IMG/VR virus record: IMGVR_UViG_3300025872_002288
Span: 1 to 27,424 of that record
DNA length: 27,424 bases
Strand: one strand, 5' to 3'
From: a virus
The notes beneath the pieces are model-generated. The model was not told the origin of the DNA. It was given only the letters and a program-made list of their open reading frames with translations, and searched no databases. This document shows, in pieces, positions 15,199 through 23,597 of the stretch. Within the stretch, counting starts at the first letter, position 1. Each line of letters starts with the position of its first letter. A program made the translations under genes and the position numbers.

Positions 15199-16050
15199 TT
15201 ATTTTGTGATTTGATCAATGTAATCTAGTGCCTCTTGACTTACAGCAGTTCTAAACCATTTACGAAGACCTCCGTTGGTTTTATTCACTTCTGCTGCCAA
15301 AGATCCACCAGCTTGATGTAGTACTTTAACTACCATTCTATCACCATTTACAGGATCGTCAAGGCACAACTGCCCATCTTGCACATACAAATTTCTCCAA
15401 CTGTCCCAATGAGTTTCTTCACCCCAAGTGTTACATACACCGTAGGAAAGACCTGTTCCCATCAGATCTATAACCTTTGCAGAGTATTTCCCACAATGAA
15501 ACAACTGATTTAAAGTATCTTGCTCATCCCCAAGACCATGGAAATAAGGATCAACTTCAGTCTTGATTCTATATGCTTCTTTGTTTAGATTATGCCAGTC
15601 ATACCAAAACTCTTTATTATTTGAAGCGATCAAACCTGCATTGATGAACTGTTGGACTGGAATCGGACTTCCATTACCAAATGGAGGAAGATGTGCAATA
15701 GTGATTCCTTGATGAGAACTTGCCTTACCGAGTGAGTTATTATTCCTCACTCCAATAATATCCTCATCACTTTCAAATAACTCAGTCAGTGGTCCAGTAA
15801 CAACAGAGTCCCCATCAATATGAACCACCATATCATAATCATTAATGAATGGCATACAAGTTGGTGCCATCATCCAGACAGGTTGAAGCCAAGGATCACT
15901 CACCTTAGCTTCCTCAGTCATCTTGGAATCAAAAATAAAAAAGTCAATGTCCGGATGAAAATGTTTGAAAGATTTGACCAGATCCTCAACTCCAATCAAA
16001 TCAACATAGTCATCAGTACACCAAGTGGATACTGCAATTCTTTTAGACAT
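15199..16050 (-). CDS. Putative GT-A glycosyltransferase (GT8-like)
   Basis: The 283-residue protein has MVVHIDGDSVV at about residues 74-84, a DxD-type metal motif (Asp79 and Asp81), followed by QQFINAGLIASN and GDEQDTLNQLF. That order (DxD, then NAG, then an acidic DEQ) is typical of family 8-type GT-A enzymes that use UDP-sugars. No signal peptide or membrane segment is visible, so it is cytoplasmic. It starts 2 nt after the DUF6165 gene. The assignment is to fold and general activity; donor and acceptor are unknown. Confidence 0.72.
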   Translation of the reverse strand: MSKRIAVSTWCTDDYVDLIGVEDLVKSFKHFHPDIDFFIFDSKMTEEAKVSDPWLQPVWMMAPTCMPFINDYDMVVHIDGDSVVTGPLTELFESDEDIIGVRNNNSLGKASSHQGITIAHLPPFGNGSPIPVQQFINAGLIASNNKEFWYDWHNLNKEAYRIKTEVDPYFHGLGDEQDTLNQLFHCGKYSAKVIDLMGTGLSYGVCNTWGEETHWDSWRNLYVQDGQLCLDDPVNGDRMVVKVLHQAGGSLAAEVNKTNGGLRKWFRTAVSQEALDYIDQITK

Positions 16051-16052
16051 AA

Positions 16053-16424
16053 TCAGTTATATTTTGGAAGGATCTTCTGCTCTTTAATTTGACTATTAGT
16101 AAGTTGATTGATCTCGTTCTTTACATAGAACCTTTGATCATTATTATGATAAACATCTCTCGCAAGTTGAATAAATGTTTCATCAAAAACTTTATTCTTT
16201 TCGCAATTGCGGATATCATCCTCAACATCCCAAATAGTTTTATTTACATCTCTGAGAGCATTAATCAGATTTTGAGGAACATTCAGTTCTTCGACAATAG
16301 GAGTGAGATAGTTCAGTTCATATTCGATGCTTTTAAGTTTTTCTTCACTATCACACTTTTCTTTTTTGATTTCAAGAATCGTCATTTTATCTACGATTTC
16401 ACCAACAGACACTTCAATCTTCAT
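16053..16424 (-). CDS. DUF6165-like protein
   Basis: The 123-residue protein starts KIEVSVGEIVDKMTILEIKK, the recognisable DUF6165 opening, a small, mostly helical family found in polysaccharide loci next to glycosyltransferases. Its biochemical function is not known to me. A strong GGAGGAAAA ribosome site precedes the ATG. It sits between an FkbM methyltransferase (12-nt gap) and a GT8-like gene. Many charged residues and no membrane segments suggest a soluble, possibly scaffolding, partner. Family recognition is by the N-terminal motif. Confidence 0.78.
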   Translation of the reverse strand: MKIEVSVGEIVDKMTILEIKKEKCDSEEKLKSIEYELNYLTPIVEELNVPQNLINALRDVNKTIWDVEDDIRNCEKNKVFDETFIQLARDVYHNNDQRFYVKNEINQLTNSQIKEQKILPKYN

Positions 16425-16436
16425 TTTTCCTCCAAA

Positions 16437-17213
16437 TCATTTCCATTTATTGAAGGGATATGTATCCCAATTTTTTGCTAGATATTCTTCACCAAAAAGT
16501 TTAGTTCCAGCATTTCCATCCTTGAATGGTGGTAGTTTTCTACCTTTTCTTACAAATAAAGAATCTCCCCACATTTCTCTCTCATATGAAGGAGACATTT
16601 CTTTAAGTTCAAATCCCCTTTCAGATAACCACTGAACAATCTCTTCATGAGATACTCCAGATTTATGTCTGTCATCAAGAGTTGTTTCAAGATCAACTAC
16701 ATTGATATAATCAAGATACTTTTCAAATCCAATCAATACATCAAGTTCTGCTCCCTCAACATCAATATTCAAGAAGTCATATTCATTCATATCAATCTTA
16801 TTCTCCTCAATCACAGTTGCAAGAGTTTTAGTCTTGACTTTGATTGAGTTTACTTTGTTCCACTCGGGAAGACCTTGATAAAAACTTGAACCATGTTCCG
16901 CAAAGTAAAAGTTTTTAACACAGTTGTCTTCACGATAAACAAACTCATTGAAGATTTGAAATCCCCATTTATCAGCAACAGGTTTTGCCATATTCTGATA
17001 GATGTTTGGATTTGCCTCAACTCCCACAACTTTATTACCAAAGAGTTTGGTATAGCATCCATATTCAATAAAGTCCCAAAGACCAACATGAATCACGCCT
17101 TTAGGTTGAACATTAATCCTTTCAAAGATTCCAGTGTATTCTGCAGTAGGATTATCCCAAACTGCATATCCAGTCTCTTTATTCCAAGAGGCATAAGGAC
17201 CTAACATACTCAT
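16437..17213 (-). CDS. FkbM-family methyltransferase
   Basis: The 258-residue protein has a Rossmann methyltransferase core: KGVIHVGLWDFIEYG (a degenerate SAM loop), VVGVEANPNIYQNM (SAM-binding acidic strand), and FLNIDVEGAELDVLIGFE, the FkbM signature. FkbM proteins O-methylate sugars or polyketides, and in polysaccharide operons they usually cap or decorate sugars. The N-terminal loop has GLW rather than the usual GAN or GDG, so binding of SAM could be altered. It starts with ATGA overlap to the GT10 gene. Confidence 0.86.
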   Translation of the reverse strand: MSMLGPYASWNKETGYAVWDNPTAEYTGIFERINVQPKGVIHVGLWDFIEYGCYTKLFGNKVVGVEANPNIYQNMAKPVADKWGFQIFNEFVYREDNCVKNFYFAEHGSSFYQGLPEWNKVNSIKVKTKTLATVIEENKIDMNEYDFLNIDVEGAELDVLIGFEKYLDYINVVDLETTLDDRHKSGVSHEEIVQWLSERGFELKEMSPSYEREMWGDSLFVRKGRKLPPFKDGNAGTKLFGEEYLAKNWDTYPFNKWK

Positions 17214-18013
17214 GAGAAATACCTCCCATAGATATAATCTTCTAAAATTTCCATTTCCTTTGCCTTCTCAAGATTTTCTTTTATGGCATCCATCTTACTA
17301 TAATAGATTTCATCTGATACCTCAAACTCTTCAGTAAGATCAATGATTCCATCTTTATTAAAGTAATCACCAATATCGGGAGCACCAAGATAAACAGGAA
17401 TAGTACCAGTAGCAAAACAATCTAAAAGTTTTTCTGTAAAGTAAGTTTCATACTGTCCATTTTCAATGGCAACAGAGAACATATAATCACACAAACCTTC
17501 TTCTTTATTTGCAATCTCCTTAAATCCTCTACCATACATATCAACCTGCCCCCACAGTCTTTCCACCCATTCAAGGCGAAGTCTGTGACCCTCACACATA
17601 GTTTTATTAGATGAAATCATGGAAATCATCTTTGTTTTGTCATAGATTTTTGGATCCTGAATCCAAAATCCTTGGGCAGGACACCACTTAAACTTAGAAT
17701 CTATAGCAAGCAAATCTTGATTGTGAGTAAAGATTGCATCAAAAGTATTGAGATATTTCTCAGGAAACATCCTTACATGATCTACAATTTGTGGAGTGAT
17801 GTATTTGGACTCAAGTAACCAACCATATTTTGGTCCAGGGATATCATCTATTTCAGCTTGCCCTAAAGTACTGTCAATATAAAAGGTTGCTTCCCCACTA
17901 CCATCCTTGACCCATTCAATATATTTTGACTCTTTCCCGTGAACCGAATATCCCTTGTTTCCGTTTGTGAGATGAGTGAATGTATTTCCTACAAGATTAA
18001 ACTTTGTTTTCAT
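17210..18013 (-). CDS. GT10 alpha-1,3/4-fucosyltransferase-like protein
   Basis: The 267-residue protein carries the family 10 donor-site motif from about residue 178: FSVAIENGQYETYFTEKLLD, continuing CFATGTIPVYLGAPDIGDYF. Glu184/Asn185 and the TEK triad contact GDP-fucose in known GT10 enzymes. They make alpha-1,3 or 1,4 fucose branches, as in Lewis antigens. The enzyme is on the short side, with no membrane anchor. It overlaps both neighbours by ATGA. Together with two GT11 genes it supports a glycan rich in fucose or fucose-like sugars. Confidence 0.9.
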   Translation of the reverse strand: MKTKFNLVGNTFTHLTNGNKGYSVHGKESKYIEWVKDGSGEATFYIDSTLGQAEIDDIPGPKYGWLLESKYITPQIVDHVRMFPEKYLNTFDAIFTHNQDLLAIDSKFKWCPAQGFWIQDPKIYDKTKMISMISSNKTMCEGHRLRLEWVERLWGQVDMYGRGFKEIANKEEGLCDYMFSVAIENGQYETYFTEKLLDCFATGTIPVYLGAPDIGDYFNKDGIIDLTEEFEVSDEIYYSKMDAIKENLEKAKEMEILEDYIYGRYFS

Positions 18014-18939
18014 GGTACAATCAAATCTAATTGTTTAATATCAAACTTTGATAACTTAATATCTATAAGATTTTTTGTGAAGGGTCCTTCACCGAGTTTG
18101 CAATATTCATAAAGTGCTCTCGTTGGATCTGGCATATTGGGATCTTCATAATCAATAAAGAACATGAGTTTCAGGCAACTCAGATACTTGAACAAATCAA
18201 AAATACCAGAACACTGTCCAATAATAACAAGATTTTGATGCCTCACAACATAATCTAAAAGATCCTGTAGTTCATACTTATCCAAAGGTTCCGTTCCCTC
18301 AAATGTCTTTTGATTCTTAAAGACATTTGTTTTCTTTGTCATATTAACGATTACTTTATATCCCTTCTCTTTCATTTTCAATACAACATTTTCCCAGAAG
18401 GAATCATTGAGTTGATAACTATCACCTCGTTCAGGAAAAAGAATGCAAGTTTTTTCTTCAATATCTTTTGTAGCATTTAAATCATACTCATAAATCTTTT
18501 GAAGAATGCCAGTATTGTGAATATTATTCAAATAATCCCAATCCTTGAATGGCATATGAGTTACCTTAAGTTTGCCATAGGTATGTGCATTCTGCACGAT
18601 CTGTGGATCTTGTGGATAGAATCCATTACAAGACATTAGGACTTCCTCTTGGTCAATAGGATATCCCTTATAAACCTGAAAATCATCTGGATAAATTACA
18701 ATCTCCTCACACTTATGGGGAGAGGGAACGTAGTTGTCAAGAATAAACTTAATCCCATTATAGATTCTCTTTTGACATAGAATCTTATACGAAACAGGGG
18801 ATCTAGACTCCAAGAATAGAGTTGCTGCAGTTGCATCTCCCATTCCCCAGCACATTAAATACCAGTTTTCATTTTGGAAGATTGACTTATTAAGATTCAA
18901 AGTTTCTTCGTATGTTATTTCTCTTACAATCACTGACAT
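18010..18939 (-). CDS. Unknown protein with heptosyltransferase-like fold features
   Basis: The 309-residue protein is not clearly assignable. The C-terminal half holds TCILFPERGDSYQLNDSFWE, a strand-turn like the second domain of GT9 enzymes, then GYKVIVNMTKK, and NLVIIGQCSGIFDLFKYLSC where GT9 enzymes carry their donor-sugar loop. The N-terminal half has WYLMCWGMGDATAATLF, a possible degenerate first-domain loop. The gene overlaps the one before it by 10 nt and the next by 4 nt. It may be a GT-B glycosyltransferase of unknown specificity. Confidence 0.55.
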   Translation of the reverse strand: MSVIVREITYEETLNLNKSIFQNENWYLMCWGMGDATAATLFLESRSPVSYKILCQKRIYNGIKFILDNYVPSPHKCEEIVIYPDDFQVYKGYPIDQEEVLMSCNGFYPQDPQIVQNAHTYGKLKVTHMPFKDWDYLNNIHNTGILQKIYEYDLNATKDIEEKTCILFPERGDSYQLNDSFWENVVLKMKEKGYKVIVNMTKKTNVFKNQKTFEGTEPLDKYELQDLLDYVVRHQNLVIIGQCSGIFDLFKYLSCLKLMFFIDYEDPNMPDPTRALYEYCKLGEGPFTKNLIDIKLSKFDIKQLDLIVP

Positions 18940-19820
18940 AAAATGTTCTCCAAAATGCCAAAACTTTCCTGTGTGATATGACTATGAATGTTTGTTGCCT
19001 TATAAAGTTTTTTATTAAACCAAATTTCTAAATCTGGTTTATGAATATTGTCTTGCGTTTGAGTAATCAAGATTTTATTTTCATTCCTAATGTTACTATT
19101 GTGCATTGAAGAAGCAACAGCTGCTCCACTGAACCTACCAACTATTATATCACAAAAAATACTCAAATACGAGTTATGCAATATATCAGAAGGATATTTT
19201 CCAAAAACATCTGGTGTGTAAAAAATATTTTTATTAGTAACTTCTTTTGATTCTTTATTAGTATAATAAAAGTCCCAATCTTTATGTTGATTGGATAGTT
19301 TAAATATTCTATCTAACCAGTCTTCGTTATCAGTCTGTCCAGATTTTCCCTTATGGTTCAGAAATAAAACTTTTCTTCTACCATTATTCTTTAGAGATTT
19401 TATTTTATTCACAGACTCCTTATTGAGGATTAACTCATAATCAAAGTTAATACCTAGATTATCTGGAACTAAAATATCAAAACCATGCTTCCTAAAAATA
19501 AAATTCCAGGCACGTCTATGGACAAAAAAAGTGTCCTCTAGACCTGGAAAAGTTTGATCAGTTTCTGTTTGCGGAATAATCAGTTCAGAGTATTCTCTAT
19601 TACACAACCAGGTAGGAATATTAATATCTCCACATATCTCATTAGTAGAAATAAGTCCGGGAACTGTTTTCATGAAAATCTCAGGAAAAACAGTTCCATC
19701 GGACCCATAGATGTATTGATAGTATTCATGCTCTGGACATTTTTCAACCAAAAGATTGATAAATGGAGCAGCGAATAAAAAGTCCCCTAGATGTGCTTCA
19801 GTGTAAAAGCAGATCTTCAT
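18930..19820 (-). CDS. Unknown protein, weakly GT9-like
   Basis: The 296-residue protein begins MKICFYTEAHLGDFLFAAPF, resembling the GDxLxxxP opening of ADP-heptose-type transferases, then a long central part with no clear motif. A C-terminal stretch FCDIIVGRFSGAAVASSMHN fits a nucleotide-sugar-binding loop. It lies between GME (2-nt gap) and another weakly GT9-like gene, so a role in the same glycan is likely. Domain assignment is tentative. Confidence 0.55.
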   Translation of the reverse strand: MKICFYTEAHLGDFLFAAPFINLLVEKCPEHEYYQYIYGSDGTVFPEIFMKTVPGLISTNEICGDINIPTWLCNREYSELIIPQTETDQTFPGLEDTFFVHRRAWNFIFRKHGFDILVPDNLGINFDYELILNKESVNKIKSLKNNGRRKVLFLNHKGKSGQTDNEDWLDRIFKLSNQHKDWDFYYTNKESKEVTNKNIFYTPDVFGKYPSDILHNSYLSIFCDIIVGRFSGAAVASSMHNSNIRNENKILITQTQDNIHKPDLEIWFNKKLYKATNIHSHITQESFGILENILCQ

Positions 19821-19822
19821 AT

Positions 19823-20890
19823 TCAGACGGGGTGGTACATAGGAGCATCTTTGTAGACTTGAGCATTAATCCATTCGTAAGTTCTACGAATTCCTTCCTC
19901 TAGAGTCATTGTATAATCCCAACCAAGTTTTTCACGAATCAAATCGTTATTTGAATTACGACCACGAACACCCAGAGGACCATCAATATGATTCTTTTCT
20001 ACATTTTTACCAGATACTTTTGCTGCAGTATCTGCAAGTTGATTGATAGTAACCATCTCCTCAGAACCAATGTTCACAGGACCTTCAAAGTCTGACTTCA
20101 TCAGACGACGAGTTGCTTCAATACATTCTTCAATAAACAAGAAAGAACGTGTTTGCTCTCCGTCACCCCAAATATCAATGGTTCCACCCTGAGGAGGAAG
20201 TTCAGCAACCTTACGACACATGGCAGCAGGAGACTTTTCTTTACCACCAGTCCAAGTTCCTTCTGGACCAAAGATGTTATGGTAGCGGGCAATCCTTACT
20301 GGAATACCATAGTTACGACTATAAGAGAGATACAGACGCTCAGAGAAAAGTTTCTCCCAACCATACTCAGAGTCAGGTCCAGCAGGATATGCATCCGATT
20401 CCCTCAACCCCGGATTGTTCACATCCATCTGTGCATATTCGGGATACATGCAAGCAGAGGATGAGTAGAAGATTTTAGTTTTGTTAGTTCCCGTAAAATC
20501 ATTCAGTTTTCTTACAGAATCCAGAATGTTTAGATTAATGAGAGCAGAGTTATGCATCACATCTGCATCATGATCCCCAGTAAAGATATATCCAGCACCT
20601 CCCATATCAGCAGCAAACTGATAAATCTCATCAAAGGTTTCAATGTGCTTAGATGGTACAAAGTGATAATAGTTGCCAGCATATCCTTTGAACTGAACAA
20701 CCTTCTCAACTAAGATTTGATCAGTCAAGTCTCCACGAATAAACTCATTTGCCGCAGAAATAGAAAACTCAGGATACTTAAGATCAACTCCACGAACCCA
20801 ATACCCTTCTTCACGAAGTCTACGAACCATGTAACTCCCAATAAATCCACCAGCACCACATACAAGTGCTGTCTTTTGTCGTTCACTCAT
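19823..20890 (-). CDS. GDP-mannose 3,5-epimerase
   Basis: The 355-residue extended SDR has NAD motif VCGAGGFIGSYMVRRL, the catalytic cysteine loop SSSACMYPE, YGWEKLFSE with the Tyr-Lys pair, and the long C-terminal family signatures FGPEGTWTGGKEKSPAAMCR, GDGEQTRSFLFIEECIE and GPLGVRGRNSNND. These match plant and bacterial GME, which makes GDP-L-galactose and GDP-L-gulose from GDP-mannose without net oxidation. This gives the operon an L-sugar donor besides fucose-like ones. The ribosome site AAGGAG is 8-13 nt before the ATG. It follows the ColD-type gene after 37 nt. Confidence 0.93.
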   Translation of the reverse strand: MSERQKTALVCGAGGFIGSYMVRRLREEGYWVRGVDLKYPEFSISAANEFIRGDLTDQILVEKVVQFKGYAGNYYHFVPSKHIETFDEIYQFAADMGGAGYIFTGDHDADVMHNSALINLNILDSVRKLNDFTGTNKTKIFYSSSACMYPEYAQMDVNNPGLRESDAYPAGPDSEYGWEKLFSERLYLSYSRNYGIPVRIARYHNIFGPEGTWTGGKEKSPAAMCRKVAELPPQGGTIDIWGDGEQTRSFLFIEECIEATRRLMKSDFEGPVNIGSEEMVTINQLADTAAKVSGKNVEKNHIDGPLGVRGRNSNNDLIREKLGWDYTMTLEEGIRRTYEWINAQVYKDAPMYHPV

Positions 20891-20927
20891 TTATCAAACT
20901 CCTTTTAGTTAAAGTTTATTTTGTAGT

Positions 20928-22091
20928 TTAAATATTGTCAAGTATTTTAGATAATACTTTCATTTGTTGTGATGTCACAAAATGATTATTACCAACATAT
21001 ACACCACTTGTATGTAGAACTTCTACATTTAGTTTATCTTTCTGAGTGCAAACTTCATATTTTTTGAATGCAGGATGTCTCAAAAGATTACCACTCACAA
21101 TAGGACGATGCTCAATTCCTTTTGAATCAAAGATGTCCTTTAGTTTATTCATGTTTTCAGAATCTTTACAAATGATCGGGAAGCAGAAACTACTGTTTCC
21201 GGATCTATACTCCGGAACATAGAACTTGTGAGCATTACGGGCAATAGAAAGACAAAAATCTTTATAGTTTCTCCTACGGATTTCAATCATATCATTAAGT
21301 CTCTTCAACTGAGAAAGTCCAAGAACAGCACAAACTTCATGATTTCTGAAGTTATATCCATCAGTCATAAACAGAAACTGTTTTGAAATGTCAGGATTTT
21401 CTTCAATATACTGCTGAAATCTTTCTGGACTAGATTCTCTTGCCATTCCATGACTGCGCTTCATTCGCATCAGTTCATACAAATCCTTATTATTTGTACA
21501 AACCATACCACCTTCAATCGTAGTCATGTGGTGTCCAAAGTAAAAACTAAAAGTAGAACCTAAAGAATCTTTTCCCCTACGGACTCCGCTATTACTTTCT
21601 ACCCCATGAGACTCACAAATATCCTCAAGAATAAGAGCATTTGGGAATAACTCTTTATATTTTTCTACATTTGCAGAAATACCAAGAAGATGAGTGATGA
21701 AGATTGCTTTTACATCTGGATGTTCTTTTGCAATATACTGAAGATCGTCTTCATCAAAACTAAAATTGCGAAGGTTTACATCACAGAAAATAGGAGTAAG
21801 TCCAGACTGAATAACTGGAGCAACATTAGTAACCCAAGTACAAGCGGGAACAATGACTTTATCTCCATCTTGTAGATTGTAGAGTTCCTTAACTGAAGAA
21901 ATCAGAAGAGAGTTTGCGGTACTACCAGAAGAAACATAAAGAGAATAATCACAACCCAACCAGTCTGACCATTGCTTCTCAAACTCACGAACTTTTGGTC
22001 CATTTGTCAGGCGGCTGGTAAGAAGAACGAACTTCGCCATTTTTAAACGATCAGCAAGAGTGATCGTATCTTTCATAAGTGGCCAATACAT
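20928..22091 (-). CDS. ColD-type GDP-4-keto-6-deoxymannose 3-dehydratase
   Basis: The 387-residue PLP enzyme has the DegT fold, with SSGSTANSLL early and FSFYFGHHMTTIEGGMV around residues 181-197. A His (187-188) replaces the lysine that forms the Schiff base in aminotransferases. ColD of E. coli has 388 residues and His188 in this role, and lacks the Fe-S cysteines of RfbH; this protein lacks them too. ColD converts GDP-4-keto-6-deoxymannose to its 3,6-dideoxy form, en route to colitose. The substrate would be made by the Gmd encoded just upstream (16-nt gap). A ribosome site GGGAGGAA precedes the ATG. Which enzyme carries out the next reductive step is unsure. Confidence 0.93.
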   Translation of the reverse strand: MYWPLMKDTITLADRLKMAKFVLLTSRLTNGPKVREFEKQWSDWLGCDYSLYVSSGSTANSLLISSVKELYNLQDGDKVIVPACTWVTNVAPVIQSGLTPIFCDVNLRNFSFDEDDLQYIAKEHPDVKAIFITHLLGISANVEKYKELFPNALILEDICESHGVESNSGVRRGKDSLGSTFSFYFGHHMTTIEGGMVCTNNKDLYELMRMKRSHGMARESSPERFQQYIEENPDISKQFLFMTDGYNFRNHEVCAVLGLSQLKRLNDMIEIRRRNYKDFCLSIARNAHKFYVPEYRSGNSSFCFPIICKDSENMNKLKDIFDSKGIEHRPIVSGNLLRHPAFKKYEVCTQKDKLNVEVLHTSGVYVGNNHFVTSQQMKVLSKILDNI

Positions 22092-22107
22092 ATCTTATTC
22101 CTCCCTA

Positions 22108-23115
22108 TCAAAACCGCAGTTCATTCAAGCACATATCTCGCACAAGTTCATCAAAACTAATTTTTGGTTCCCACCCAAGTTTTTCTCTTGCTTTAGATGA
22201 ATCACCAATCAAAGTATCAACTTCAGATGGACGGAAGTATTTCTCACTGACTCGGATTACAACTTTGTCACTTACGGTATCAATACCAACCTCATCAAGA
22301 CCTTCACCTTCCCAGCGAATATCCATACCAAAGTAAGGAGCACACTTCTCAACAAACTCACGAACAGAGTGTTGTTCTTCAGTTGCAATCACATAATCAT
22401 CTGGTTCATCTTGCTGGAGCATTAACCACATTGCTTCCACGAAATCCTTTGCATGTCCCCAGTCACGCTTTGCATTCAGGTTGCCAAGTTGAACGCAATC
22501 CAAAAGACCAGATTTAACCTTAGAAAGTCCAATCACGACTTTACGGGTCACAAAAGTTTCACCACGACGAGGAGACTCGTGATTAAAGAGAATACCAGAA
22601 CTCGCATGAATACCCATTGATTCACGATAGTTCTTAGTAATCCAATGTCCATACAGTTTTGCTACTCCATAAGGAGAGCGTGGATAGAATTGAGTAGTTT
22701 CTCGCTGAGGAATTTCTTGAACCAAACCGAACATTTCAGAAGTAGATGCCTGATAGAAACGGACATCCTTTTGCATACCAAGAATACAAAGACTGTGAAG
22801 GATTCTTACTGTTCCAAGTGCATCCACCTCTGCCGTATATGCAGGCATTTGAAAAGAAACTTTCACATGACTTTGTGCTGCAAGATTGTAAATCTCAGTA
22901 GGTTCAACTTCCTGAATAACATGAAGAATATTTGTAGAATCTGTCAGATCTGCATGATGCAAAATAACATCCGAAGACAGATGATCAATCCTATCATTAT
23001 TAATTGAAGAACTTCTTCTTATAGTACCATGTACTTCATACCCCCTTGATAAGAGAAGTTCAGCAAGATACGATCCATCTTGCCCCGTGATTCCAGTAAT
23101 AAGTGCTCTTTTCAT
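22108..23115 (-). CDS. gmd: GDP-mannose 4,6-dehydratase
   Basis: This 335-residue enzyme is a textbook Gmd: NAD motif [29 protein letters not shown], catalytic TSEMFG, the YGVAK Tyr-Lys pair, [16 protein letters not shown] and [19 protein letters not shown]. It converts GDP-mannose to GDP-4-keto-6-deoxymannose, the shared precursor of fucose, colitose and perosamine. It is the first gene of the 19-kb operon. The frame is open to a TTG at 23121, but the ATG at 23113-23115 is chosen because it lies 20 nt from the predicted transcription start. It has no strong ribosome site. Confidence 0.97.
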   Translation of the reverse strand: MKRALITGITGQDGSYLAELLLSRGYEVHGTIRRSSSINNDRIDHLSSDVILHHADLTDSTNILHVIQEVEPTEIYNLAAQSHVKVSFQMPAYTAEVDALGTVRILHSLCILGMQKDVRFYQASTSEMFGLVQEIPQRETTQFYPRSPYGVAKLYGHWITKNYRESMGIHASSGILFNHESPRRGETFVTRKVVIGLSKVKSGLLDCVQLGNLNAKRDWGHAKDFVEAMWLMLQQDEPDDYVIATEEQHSVREFVEKCAPYFGMDIRWEGEGLDEVGIDTVSDKVVIRVSEKYFRPSEVDTLIGDSSKAREKLGWEPKISFDELVRDMCLNELRF

Positions 23116-23134
23116 ACACAAAATATTTTTCTAT

Positions 23135-23163
23135 ATTATACAAAAAAAGAGGAGTTTGTGCAA
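23135..23163 (-). promoter_or_regulatory. Early-type promoter of the large operon
   Basis: Minus strand: TTGCAC (23158-23163), 17 bp, TATAAT (23135-23140). The -10 is perfect; the -35 matches three of six. As at 1444-1480, the -35 is in the loop and arm of the upstream terminator and the -10 follows its T-run. Confidence 0.72.
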
Positions 23164-23167
23164 CTCC
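23142..23167 (-). terminator. Terminator of the small early operon
   Basis: Minus-strand stem GGAGTT-GCACA-AACTCC followed by TCTTTTTTT. It closes the transcript that begins near 24.1 kb and is fused to the promoter of the sugar operon. Confidence 0.85.
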
Positions 23168-23178
23168 CCCTAGGTAAC

Positions 23179-23277
23179 TCAGGCTCGCCACCAATTCTTT
23201 AACTGGAAATTGGAAACCAGGCGGAGAAAGAATTCCCCATCCGCACCAACGGCATTTAAGAGATGACGTAAACTCAT
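23179..23277 (-). CDS. Candidate 32-aa ORF
   Basis: MSLRHLLNAVGADGEFFLRL plus a Trp-rich, basic end (NWWRA). The ORF fills the space between the second copy of a leader repeat and the operon terminator. A GGTGGAG site lies 14-20 nt upstream and serves better a 4-codon ORF whose TGA overlaps this ATG (ATGA), which would allow coupling. The same DNA can form stems (CCAATT with AATTGG, and GCGGA with TCCGC), so a structured RNA is the alternative. Confidence 0.42.
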   Translation of the reverse strand: MSLRHLLNAVGADGEFFLRLVSNFQLKNWWRA

Positions 23278-23328
23278 AATAGGGTCATTTTGACTCCACC
23301 AGTATAAGTTTTAAGTCGTTCCAGGACT
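23275..23328 (-). repeat. Leader repeat, copy A
   Basis: On the minus strand the order is AGTC-N7-GACTTAAAA, then ACTGGT, a GGAG-type site, an AAAA run and an ATG. Copy B (23545-23595) has the same order and near-identical blocks. It spans the end of the 78-aa gene and the start of the 32-aa ORF. Confidence 0.6.
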
Positions 23329-23547
23329 AAAGAAAAGTTGGGTTAACTTTGATATCTCGGTAATACCAAAGAAAGCACATAAGAATAGTACATCCCAAAG
23401 TTTCAGTTTAATAGCAAAAGGTATTGTGAGTAATCCCCCAACTACTTTTATTACCAAACCGTATTTAAATTCTCCCCATAACATAGTTTGATAACCAATT
23501 ATGAGGAGAATGTTTCCAATCCACCGAAGTAAATCAGATTTAGACAT
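23311..23547 (-). CDS. Small multi-span membrane protein (78 aa)
   Basis: No family name is recognised. The protein has two or three hydrophobic stretches, at about 9-22, 31-45 and 50-62, separated by short polar turns, and ends in a polar tail (FFSPGTT). That suggests an inner-membrane or thylakoid protein. It lies in the small operon before the sugar locus. Its start sits at the end of repeat copy B, with GGGAG at about -15, and no other close ribosome site. Confidence 0.75.
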   Translation of the reverse strand: MSKSDLLRWIGNILLIIGYQTMLWGEFKYGLVIKVVGGLLTIPFAIKLKLWDVLFLCAFFGITEISKLTQLFFSPGTT

Positions 23548-23595
23548 AAGGGGTTTTGCTCCCGACCAGTGCGCTTTTTAAGTCATCCCGAGACT
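23545..23595 (-). repeat. Leader repeat, copy B
   Basis: A diverged duplicate of copy A, beginning AGTC-N7-GACTTAAAA, with ACTGGT, GGGAG, CAAAA and CCCCTTATG. It lies wholly in the intergenic gap before the 78-aa membrane protein. The AGTC/GACT arms can form a small hairpin. Confidence 0.6.
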
Positions 23596-23597
23596 AT

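Noticed and set aside
16089-16481. 130-aa plus-strand ORF rich in Phe and Ile
   Set aside because: Antisense to the DUF6165 gene; its apparent hydrophobicity comes from the A/T-rich opposite strand.
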